NCBI RefSeq assembly: GCF_001423265.1
Contig: NZ_LMND01000030.1
Location: 272,996-336,995 of the forward strand
DNA length: 64,000 nt
Direction: 5' to 3'
Source: Methylobacterium sp. Leaf108
Lineage (GTDB): Bacteria > Pseudomonadota > Alphaproteobacteria > Rhizobiales > Beijerinckiaceae
In this document: positions 50,801 to 57,338 of the stretch, one piece after another
Layout of the letters: each line of letters opens with the position of its first letter
Numbering within the stretch: position 1 is the stretch's first letter
Translations under genes and position numbers: made by a program
The notes under the pieces: model-generated
Seen by the model: only the letters and a program-made list of their open reading frames with translations
Told to the model about the DNA's origin: nothing
Database searches by the model: none

Positions 50801-51067
50801 CGTACCCTGAAGGGTGGTCGATTCCATCCGGGCGATGTTGTTGACGTTGTTGGAGAGCGAAAACTCGGCGTAGGTGGTGATCCGCCGTTCCATCTCCGAT
50901 GTGGAGAGGCCGTTGTAGGTCCACACCACCACCACCACCGGAATGTCGACGGTGGGTAGAACGTCCTTGGGCGCGACCACGACCGCCGCGGCCCCGCCGA
51001 GCATCATCAGCACGGCCAGGACGTAGATCGTGATGCGGAACTTCAGGGCGTACTGGACGAGGCCCAT
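47840..51067 (-). CDS. RND efflux pump, inner-membrane permease (AcrB/HAE family)
   Basis: 1075 residues with the twelve-helix RND topology and two large periplasmic loops. The TM4 proton-relay pair is in AVGILVDDATVAIENTHR; other family segments are GTAIQKVYFD, PIPLSILTSL-like helices and FSIPSLFGAIMSVGIASANSILL. Some features (N-terminus FRITIYVLAVLM, PKDVLPTVDIPVV) suit the less-studied HAE/heavy-metal-like branch. GAGGA lies nine bases before the ATG. Substrate unknown. No local regulator gene is adjacent. Confidence 0.94.
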   Translation of the reverse strand: MGLVQYALKFRITIYVLAVLMMLGGAAAVVVAPKDVLPTVDIPVVVVVWTYNGLSTSEMERRITTYAEFSLSNNVNNIARMESTTLQGTAIQKVYFDQAVSIDLAIAQVVSAMNSIRSTMPPGVQPPIVLRFSASTVPVIQLSLTSDKDSLNKVNDYAQFRIRQRLTQVPGSTLPSPFGGAPRQVMVDLDLQALQALGLTAVDVTNAITAQNLTIPSGLAKIGEQQYPIQLNASPDTIDALNLIPIKVVSGQPVLVRDVAFVRDGGPPQVNVVRADGAQSVLMRVFKNGTASTLDVVNNVKKALPDIRAAAPEGMSLRELFDQSVFVSAAIEGVIHEAVIAASLTGLTILLFLGSWRSTLVVLVSIPLSILTSLAILASLGETINVMTLGGLALAVGILVDDATVAIENTHRMFEEGEPFRKSVVEGAAGIAKPALISTLSICVAFVSVFALADTPKYLFTPQALAVVFAMLTSYVLSRTLVPVLIDVLVAREFAERYGQAGDLPRQGRIARALGVVFGPLLRLAGRFRQGFEAWFARFHRGYIGLLHVVLARRIATLAVVAALFAGTAGLFTVVGQDYFPQVESSQMTLHLRTRPGMRIEAAEQVFAAVEATVREVVPEGEVDQILINLGLPANNYNFAFSDGSFVAYNDGQMLINLKKGHGPVAEYTKRLREVLRERFPDVVAYFQPSDIITQILNFGTIAQIDIQVSGRNTEKDLAAAQAIVRRLKETRGAVDVRLHQIVGTPQFFVDVDRQLAAEIGLTQQQVGQALNVSLSGSFQVTPNFWTDPKTGIPYQLWVQTPEYRNDSLTALQNTPLQVAANGDAPGVLTLLSSVSTMRREGSQTVINHVNTQPTFNIYAAVQDSDLGSVAREIRQIVEEEQKTLPAPDKITVRGQIENMQSAFFRMGIGLSIALVAVYLLMAVNFQSWGDPFVVLAALPLAFCGIVASLFITGTTFSIPSLFGAIMSVGIASANSILLVTFAKEHREATGCSALEAAILAGETRLRPVLMTAGAMFLGLIPMALGHGEGAEQNAAVARAVMGGIALGTPATLLFVPFLYTVLRRAEVRPLEDYA

Positions 51068-51353
51068 GGTATCCTCAGGGATCGCACGAGGGTCGGTGTT
51101 CGCATGGGAGCCCCGCCGATACAGCCCTGACGCGAGGTCGCAGGGGATGGACTATCACGTCATGGTTGTTCTTGCGCAAGCGAAATACCTGCACGTGAAT
51201 AACCTATGGATACAAAATAAAAAATGATCCGAGATCGATAATACGGCGTGGTGTGCTCTGGCTGCCGTCGTCGTTTCAACGCACTTCGGTATATCGGTGG
51301 CGCAGGCGTGAGCACGATGTGCTGTGCAGTCCGCGTTCAACCCCAGTGCCGCG
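51068..51353. other. Divergent region of the efflux operon and the outer-membrane protein gene
   Basis: 286 bp with a marked AT-rich patch at 51190-51245 (including ATACAAAATAAAAAATGATC), unusual here. CTTGCGCAAG (about 51171-51180) is a perfect palindrome and could be an operator. I cannot assign a definite promoter to either gene. Confidence 0.45.
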
Positions 51354-52325
51354 ATGCGATCGTATTTCTCACGTCTTGTCCTCGCGATAGGGATTGCCTT
51401 GTCGTCGCTCGACGTTTCTCTCGCCCTGGCCGGCCCGAACCGGAAGCCGGAAGCGGGACAGGGGACATCGTCGGCCCAGAAGGGTGACGACGCCGCCGGC
51501 GGTGAGAAGGACGTCGACACCGAGCACCTCTTCGGCTTCACGGAGGGTGCCGACGCGGGCGAGAAGGGCCAGCAGGAGGTCGTCGTCGACACCGTCGGCC
51601 GCATCGGCAAGCGGCGCTCCGATGCTGGCCCGTCGACGTACCGCGCCTTCAATACCCGCCTTGGATACCAGTTCGACCCCATCGATCGGCTGAGCATCGA
51701 GGTCAGCGCCTTCGGCGACGTGCGGCGGGTGCGCAATATCCTGGACCTCGACGACAAGTCCGCCGGTAGCTTCGACGGCGTCGGGATCGACGTGAAGTAT
51801 CAGCTCCTCAAAGGCTCGGCCGACCAGCCCGTTGGGGTCGCCCTCGAAGTGAGGCCGCGCTTCGCCCGGGTCCTGCCGATCGAGGGCCGGGGCGCGGACA
51901 TCTTCGATATCGAGACCCTGCTCGCCCTCGACGTGCAGATCGTGCCCAAGAAACTCTGGTACGGGACCAATGTCAGTTTCGAGCCGGCGGTGGGACGGGA
52001 GCGCGGCACGAAGGACGGGTACCGTTCGTCGACCTTCCTGTGGTCCAATGCCCTGGTCGGGGAGGTCGCCCCCGACACGTTCCTCGGACCGGAGGTCCGG
52101 TACCTGCGCGGCTACGAGGGTGCCTTCCTCAACCGCCTGGAGAGCGAGGCCGTCACCGTCGGCCCGGCCCTCCACCATCGCTTCACCGAGAAGGTCTGGG
52201 TGACGCTGGCCTACGCGGCGCAGGTGTGGGGCCGCGACACCGACCCCGGCCTGAAGGGACGCGCATCGGGCCTGAACCAGTTCGAACGGCACAACCTGCG
52301 CATCAAGTTCGGAATGGAGTTCTGA
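51354..52325 (+). CDS. Predicted outer-membrane beta-barrel protein
   Basis: 323 residues from the ATG before RSYFSRLV. A signal peptide (about 1-26, LALAG) leads to an acidic stretch of about 60 residues, then alternating amphipathic strands such as NTRLGYQFDPIDRLSIEVSAFG and LRIKFGMEF, which ends in Phe as outer-membrane barrels do. Related proteins are annotated as hypothetical transporters or MetA-pathway-like proteins; I cannot name a substrate. A GTG at 51324 in frame is possible. Divergent from the RND operon, so a joint role is conceivable but unproven. Confidence 0.75.
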   Translation: MRSYFSRLVLAIGIALSSLDVSLALAGPNRKPEAGQGTSSAQKGDDAAGGEKDVDTEHLFGFTEGADAGEKGQQEVVVDTVGRIGKRRSDAGPSTYRAFNTRLGYQFDPIDRLSIEVSAFGDVRRVRNILDLDDKSAGSFDGVGIDVKYQLLKGSADQPVGVALEVRPRFARVLPIEGRGADIFDIETLLALDVQIVPKKLWYGTNVSFEPAVGRERGTKDGYRSSTFLWSNALVGEVAPDTFLGPEVRYLRGYEGAFLNRLESEAVTVGPALHHRFTEKVWVTLAYAAQVWGRDTDPGLKGRASGLNQFERHNLRIKFGMEF

Positions 52326-52339
52326 AGGCCGTCGCCTCG

Positions 52340-52564
52340 TCAGCAGCAGCGGAAGCCGTTCGTGTTGCCGACCCCGAAGCGGGCGTTCTCCCGGTTGCGG
52401 AAGAACTCCTTCTGCGTCATCGGCGCCATGTCGGGGTGGGTGCGCCTGATGTGGGCGGCATAGGATTCGTAGTCGCCCTGGCCGACCATCAGGCGGGCGC
52501 CGTCGCAGACGCATTTCGAGAACGTCTTGAGCCGCTCCCGCAATTCGGACGAGGACAGTGCCAT
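52340..52564 (-). CDS. YbdD/YjiX family small protein
   Basis: 74 residues with the DUF466 pattern: MVGQGDYESYAAHIRRTHPDMAPMTQKEFFRNRENARFG. These small proteins are almost always encoded right after CstA-type pyruvate transporters and help their activity in E. coli. Here it starts 5 bp after cstA. The Cys-Cys C-terminus is unusual. Confidence 0.93.
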   Translation of the reverse strand: MALSSSELRERLKTFSKCVCDGARLMVGQGDYESYAAHIRRTHPDMAPMTQKEFFRNRENARFGVGNTNGFRCC

Positions 52565-52568
52565 GGCC

Positions 52569-54626
52569 TCACTCCGCCGCTGCCGGGGCGGGCCCGGTCT
52601 CGAGGGCGGTCCAGCGGTCGGCGCGGTAGGCCTTGACGCAGGCCATGATGCCGAAGCTCACGATGGCGATGACGAGGCCGACGAACATCACCGCCAGCAC
52701 CGCGTCGATCCGGTCGTTGAAGATGATCTGGTTCATCTGGTCGACGGTCTTGGCCGGCGCCAGCAGCTTGCCCTCCTGGAGGGCGGCGCTGAAGCGGTCG
52801 GCATGGGCCAGGAAGCCGATGCGCGGATCGGCCGAGAAGATCTTCTGCCAGCCTGCGGTCAGGGTGCAGAGGCACAGCCAGGCCGTAGGCACGATGGTGA
52901 TGATCGCGTAGCGGTGACGCTTCATCTTGAAGATCACCACGGTGGCGAGGGTGAGCGCCACGGCGGCCAGCATCTGGTTCGAAATGCCGAACAGCGGCCA
53001 CAGGGTGTTGATGCCGCCGAGCGGATCGGTGACGCCCTGGTAGAGGAAGTAGCCCCAGGCCGCGACGCAGAGCGCGGTGGCCAGGATGCTCGGGACCCAG
53101 GCGGTGGTGTCCTTGAAGCGCGGCGAGGCGAGGCCGAGGAGATCCTGCAGCATGAAGCGCCCGGCCCGGGTGCCGGCGTCCACCGCGGTGAGGATGAACA
53201 GGGCCTCGAACAGGATCGCGAAATGGTACCAGAAGGCCATCATCGCCTTGCCGCCGATGGCCGAGGAGATGATGTGGGCCATGCCCACCGCGAGAGTCGG
53301 GGCGCCGCCGGCCCGCGAGACGATGGAGGTCTCGCCGACGTCCTTGGCGGTCTGGGTGATCGTCTCTGGCGTGATCGGGAAGCCGAGGGCGGTCACCGCG
53401 GCGGCCGCGCTCTCGGAGGTGGTGCCGACCAGGGCGGTGGGAGCGTTCATCGTGAAGTACACGCCCGGGTCGATCACCGAGGCCGAGACCAGGGCCATCA
53501 CCGCGACGAAGCTCTCCATGAGCATGCCGCCGTAGCCGATGAAGCGCACGTCGCGCTCGTTCTCGATGAGCTTCGGGGTGGTGCCCGACGAGATCAGGGC
53601 GTGGAAGCCGGAGACCGCGCCGCAGGCGATGGTGATGAACAGGAACGGGAACAGCTGGCCGGACCAGACCGGGCCGGTGCCGTCCACGAACTTCGTCACC
53701 GCCGGCATCTGGAGCTGGGGCGCCACCCAGGCGATGCCGAGGGCGAGACCGACGATGGTGCCGATCTTGAGGAAGGTGGAGAGGTAGTCGCGCGGCGCCA
53801 GCAGCAGCCACACGGGGAGGATCGAGGCGAAGAAGCCGTAGCCGATCAACATCCAGCACAGCTGCGGGCCGGTGAACGTGAAGGCCGGGCCCCAGGTCGG
53901 ATGCTCGGCGACGCTGCCGCCGTAGACGATGGCGAGCATGAGCAGCACGAAGCCGATGATCGAGACCTCGCCGACCTTGCCCGGCCGGATGAAGCGCGAA
54001 TAGACGCCCATCAGGAGCGCGATCGGGATCGTCGCCATGACGGTGAAGGTGCCCCAGGGGCTGCCGGCCAGCGCCTTGACGACGATGAGGGCCAGCACGG
54101 CGAGCAGGATCACCATGATCAGGAAGGTGCCGAACAGGGCGATGATCCCCGGAACCAGACCGAGCTCGGCCCGGATCAACTCTCCGAGCGAGCGCCCGTC
54201 GCGGCGCATCGAGACGAACAGGATCATCGCGTCCTGCACCGCGCCGGCAAACACGACGCCGGCCAGGATCCAGAGGAGGCCGGGCAGGTAGCCCATCTGC
54301 GCGGCGAGCACCGGACCGACCAGGGGACCCGCTCCGGCAATGGCCGCGAAATGGTGACCGAACAGGACGTTGCGGTTGGTCGGGACGTAATCGAGCCCGT
54401 CGTTGAGGCGATAGGCCGGCGTCTGGCGCCGGGGGTCGAGCCGCATCACGTGCTCGGCGATGTAGAGCGAGTAGTAGCGGTAGGCGATCAGGTAGACGCA
54501 GACCGCCGCCACCACGATCCACAGGGCGTTGATCGTCTCGCCGCGGGTGGTCGCCACCACGGCCAGCGCGGCCGCGCCCAGCGCGCCGACGAGGGCCCAC
54601 GGCCCGTGTTTCCCGATCGCACCCAT
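52569..54626 (-). CDS. cstA: Carbon starvation protein CstA (pyruvate/peptide uptake)
   Basis: 685 residues with about 16 to 18 membrane helices. Family segments YVPTNRNVLFGHHFAAIAGAGP and GPVLAAQMGYLPG near the N-terminus, FGISNQMLAAVALTLATVV near the C-terminus. In enterobacteria it imports pyruvate and peptides on carbon starvation; in a methylotroph it may take up pyruvate. The ATG at 54626 follows GGGAC and matches the family N-terminus better than 54686. It is cotranscribed with the YbdD-type gene. Confidence 0.95.
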   Translation of the reverse strand: MGAIGKHGPWALVGALGAAALAVVATTRGETINALWIVVAAVCVYLIAYRYYSLYIAEHVMRLDPRRQTPAYRLNDGLDYVPTNRNVLFGHHFAAIAGAGPLVGPVLAAQMGYLPGLLWILAGVVFAGAVQDAMILFVSMRRDGRSLGELIRAELGLVPGIIALFGTFLIMVILLAVLALIVVKALAGSPWGTFTVMATIPIALLMGVYSRFIRPGKVGEVSIIGFVLLMLAIVYGGSVAEHPTWGPAFTFTGPQLCWMLIGYGFFASILPVWLLLAPRDYLSTFLKIGTIVGLALGIAWVAPQLQMPAVTKFVDGTGPVWSGQLFPFLFITIACGAVSGFHALISSGTTPKLIENERDVRFIGYGGMLMESFVAVMALVSASVIDPGVYFTMNAPTALVGTTSESAAAAVTALGFPITPETITQTAKDVGETSIVSRAGGAPTLAVGMAHIISSAIGGKAMMAFWYHFAILFEALFILTAVDAGTRAGRFMLQDLLGLASPRFKDTTAWVPSILATALCVAAWGYFLYQGVTDPLGGINTLWPLFGISNQMLAAVALTLATVVIFKMKRHRYAIITIVPTAWLCLCTLTAGWQKIFSADPRIGFLAHADRFSAALQEGKLLAPAKTVDQMNQIIFNDRIDAVLAVMFVGLVIAIVSFGIMACVKAYRADRWTALETGPAPAAAE

Positions 54627-54743
54627 CGACGTCCCGCTCCGGCGACCCGTCTCGCCGGCGGGCCGTGAAACGGCGTTGTCGCCCACATTCGTAGGGAAGG
54701 CCAGACGTCCCGGACACAGGTCGCGACAGCCGGTCCGCCGTTG

Positions 54744-55382
54744 TCAGTCCGAGACGATCACCCGGTTCGGCAGTTCGTCGACGTCGCCTAGCGCCGCCGG
54801 CAGATCGGTGGCGAGAATGACGCCGACCCGTTCCACGGCGGCCGTGAGGCCCGCTCCGAGGTCGCCGCGGCCGGCGGCCGAGGACAGCTCCGCCACCACG
54901 ACGTCCCACGTTCCCGGCGGTACGGCGATGCCGGTATCGGCGACGATCTCGGCATGCCGCTCGGCCAGGGAGACGTAGAGGAGGACGCCGGTCCGGGCCC
55001 GTGTCGCAGCCAGCCCACGGGTCCGGAACTCCCGCATCGCCGCGTCGCGTACCCGTCCCCGACGGATGGCGCGCGGCATGATCCACAGGCGTACCCGTTC
55101 GTCGAGGGTGGCGAGCAGGATCGCCAGGGCGACGCCGACCTGGACCAGGGCGATCGAGGACGCACTGAGGGCGGTGAAGGCGATCAGCGGCCACGGCACG
55201 CAGAGGGCACCGAGCAGGGCGAGCGTCGGAGCCAACGAGCGATAGAGGCCGGCGCGGGTGCAGACCATCACGACGATCTCGCCGCTGGTGGCGGCCTCGG
55301 CCCGTGCGATCGCCTCGGCGATGCAACGCCGGTCGGTCTCCGAGAGGGGGGCTCGAAGGGGGGTATGCCGGCTACCAGTCAC
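54744..55382 (-). CDS. TPM-domain membrane protein (second of pair)
   Basis: 212 residues. A TPM (TLP18.3/Psb32-like) domain is split around two membrane helices (about 50-95): residues about 15-45 with AEAATSGEIVVMV, and about 120-210 with TRARTGVLLYVSLAERHAEIVADTGIA. GTG at 55382 preceded at ten bases by GGAGGGG is the best start and overlaps the previous gene by 11 bp; the frame continues upstream to 55433. It forms the end of a lemA-TPM-TPM unit. Confidence 0.85.
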   Translation of the reverse strand: MTGSRHTPLRAPLSETDRRCIAEAIARAEAATSGEIVVMVCTRAGLYRSLAPTLALLGALCVPWPLIAFTALSASSIALVQVGVALAILLATLDERVRLWIMPRAIRRGRVRDAAMREFRTRGLAATRARTGVLLYVSLAERHAEIVADTGIAVPPGTWDVVVAELSSAAGRGDLGAGLTAAVERVGVILATDLPAALGDVDELPNRVIVSD

Positions 55383-56196
55383 CCGAAGCCCCTCCACCGC
55401 CGGACGACCCGCCGCCGCCCGAGAATCCCCCACCCGAGAATCCGCCGCCTCCGGAGAAGCCGCCGCTCCAGCCGCCCGAGGACGGCGTCGGGAAGATCAT
55501 GATCCCGCCGGGGCCGCGCCCTCGCGGTCCGCCGGGGCGGTTGTTCATGCGCCAGACCACGAAGACGATCCCGAGGATCAGAACGATCCAGAACACGACA
55601 TCGCCGGCACCCACCGTGTCATCGCGGACCTGCGGAGCGCGGCGCTGCCACTGCTCGGCGTCGCCGCTCAGGATCGAGAGCATGGCGTCGACGCCCGCCT
55701 CGATGCCGCCGGCAAAATCGCCCTGCTTGAACTTGGGTGTGATCGCGGTGGCGATGATGACCTTGGAGAGCGCGTCCGTCAGCGCCCCCTCGAGGCCGTA
55801 GCCGACCTCGATGCGGACCTTGCGGTCGTTGGGCGCCACGATGAGGAGGGCGCCGTTGTCGGTCTTGGCCTGTCCGATCTTCCAGTGTCGGAACAAGCGG
55901 TTGGCGTAATCCTCCACGGTGAGCCCGTCGAGGCCGGCCACCGTGGCGACCACGACCTGATCGGAGGTCTTGTCCTCGTAGGCCTTGAGCTTGGCCTCGA
56001 TGCCGGCCTTGGCCTCCGGTGCGAGGATGCCGGCGGCGTCCACGACCCGGCCGGAGAGGGCGGGGAAATTGGGCCCGGGGGCCTGCGCGGAACCGGGGGC
56101 CTGCGCGGAACCGAGGGAGCCGACGAACAGGACGCCGATCAGCGCCAGGACCGGCGCGAGCCCGACCCGGATCCCCTGCCGCGTGAAGCCGCGCAT
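55372..56196 (-). CDS. TPM-domain protein with Gly-rich tail (YgcG-like)
   Basis: 274 residues. Signal peptide (about 1-31), a tandem SAQAPG repeat coded by an 18-bp direct repeat (about 56079-56114), then the TPM domain (about 45-175) with GRVVDAAGIL, TSDQVVVATV and NGALLIVAPNDRKVRIEVGYGLEG. One membrane helix follows (about 200-218), then a GGGFSGGG-type tail of about 40 residues. TPM proteins work at the envelope, in some cases as phosphatases or in complex repair; role here unknown. The gap to lemA is 7 bp. Confidence 0.92.
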   Translation of the reverse strand: MRGFTRQGIRVGLAPVLALIGVLFVGSLGSAQAPGSAQAPGPNFPALSGRVVDAAGILAPEAKAGIEAKLKAYEDKTSDQVVVATVAGLDGLTVEDYANRLFRHWKIGQAKTDNGALLIVAPNDRKVRIEVGYGLEGALTDALSKVIIATAITPKFKQGDFAGGIEAGVDAMLSILSGDAEQWQRRAPQVRDDTVGAGDVVFWIVLILGIVFVVWRMNNRPGGPRGRGPGGIMIFPTPSSGGWSGGFSGGGGFSGGGFSGGGGSSGGGGASGDW

Positions 56197-56203
56197 CGGC
56201 GCG

Positions 56204-56854
56204 CTAGAACTTCACGGACGGCGGCTTGTCGGCGTTCGGGGTCGCCGCGAAAGTCTCCATGGGCTTGGACTCCGGGTAGAACCAGGAAGCGATCCAGCGT
56301 CCGGGAATGGTGCGGATCTCGGTGTTGTAGGCCTGGACCGCGCCGATGTAGTCGCGTCGCGCGACCGCGATGCGGTTCTCGGTGCCCTCCAGCTGCGACT
56401 GCAGCGCGAGGAAGTTCTGGTTCGACTTGATGTCGGGATAGCGCTCCACGGTCACGAGCAGGCGGCCCAGGGCGCCCGAAAGCTGGTTCTGCGCATCCTG
56501 GAATTCCTTGAACTTGGCGGGGTCGCTGATCGTGGAGGCATCCACCTTGACGCTCGAGGCCTTGGCCCGCGCCTCGGTGACGCCGACGAGGACGTCCTTT
56601 TCCTGCTGCGCGTAGCCCTTCACGGTCTCGACGAGGTTCGGGATCAGGTCGGCACGGCGCTGGTACTGGTTCTGGACCTCGCTCCAGGAGGATTTCGCGC
56701 TCTCCTCCAGGGTCGGAACCCGGTTGATCGCTCCGCAGCCCGAGAGGCCCGTCGCCAGCGTGAATAGGGCCAGAGCGGCGCAGACCCGCGCCAGCGGCGA
56801 ACGCCCGCTCGTCGAACGGAACGGGCGGGAAAGACCGAGCGCGCCTGGACGCAT
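56204..56854 (-). CDS. lemA: LemA family lipoprotein
   Basis: 216 residues. A signal peptide ends in the lipobox LSGC (about residue 40), so the protein is lipid-anchored. The LemA helical domain includes SSWSEVQNQYQRRADLIPNLVETVKGY, RYPDIKSNQNF and RRDYIGAVQAYNTEI. TAGGAG lies eleven bases before the ATG. First of a lemA-TPM-TPM operon, a widely conserved but poorly understood envelope gene group. Confidence 0.94.
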   Translation of the reverse strand: MRPGALGLSRPFRSTSGRSPLARVCAALALFTLATGLSGCGAINRVPTLEESAKSSWSEVQNQYQRRADLIPNLVETVKGYAQQEKDVLVGVTEARAKASSVKVDASTISDPAKFKEFQDAQNQLSGALGRLLVTVERYPDIKSNQNFLALQSQLEGTENRIAVARRDYIGAVQAYNTEIRTIPGRWIASWFYPESKPMETFAATPNADKPPSVKF

Positions 56855-56987
56855 GGATGACACTCCTACGAGGCGCTGCGGCGCCGCCGTCATCACAGAT
56901 GGGGCTGCGGCGGCCCGCCGCAACCGTTCGATCCCGGAAACCTCGACCGGTTGACAATCGCAGGCCGTTCGGTGCGCTGTGCCGGCC

Positions 56988-57338
56988 ATGGATGAGACGC
57001 CTCCATCTCCGAAGGCCGAGAAGCCGCGGGTCGCCATCGTCTACTGTACGCAGTGCCAATGGCTGTTGCGGGCGGCCTGGATGGCGCAGGAACTCCTGTC
57101 GACCTTTCGCGACGAAATCGGCGAGGTCGCCCTGGTCCCGGCATCGGGCGGCGCCTTCGTCATCACCTGCGCCGGCGAGCCGATCTGGGACCGGACGACA
57201 GACGGCGGCTTTCCCGACGTCAAGACGCTCAAGCAGAGGGTGCGCGACCGCCTCGCACCGGGGCGAGACCTCGGCCATGTCGACAGGGCCGCTCGGGCTC
57301 CCGGAACTCAAGGGGAAGCGCCGGGAGACCGACCATGA
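56988..57338 (+). CDS. SelT/SelW/SelH-like thioredoxin-fold protein
   Basis: 116 residues. The redox motif Cys20-x-x-Cys23 (YCTQCQW) comes right after the first strand, as in SelW/Rdx proteins, with Cys in place of selenocysteine. ELLSTFRDEIGEVALVP and GEPIWDRTTDGGFPDVKTLKQRV complete the small fold. The tail of about 25 residues is Pro/Gly-rich. Redox partner unknown. Its last four bases overlap the start of a histidine kinase gene (ATGA). A GTG at 56979 could be an earlier start; TTGACA at 56951 may be its -35 box. Confidence 0.88.
   Translation: MDETPPSPKAEKPRVAIVYCTQCQWLLRAAWMAQELLSTFRDEIGEVALVPASGGAFVITCAGEPIWDRTTDGGFPDVKTLKQRVRDRLAPGRDLGHVDRAARAPGTQGEAPGDRP

Noticed and set aside
49696..52514. 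Long open frames antisense to the RND pump and the barrel protein
   Set aside because: Same mirror effect; no start signals or motifs.
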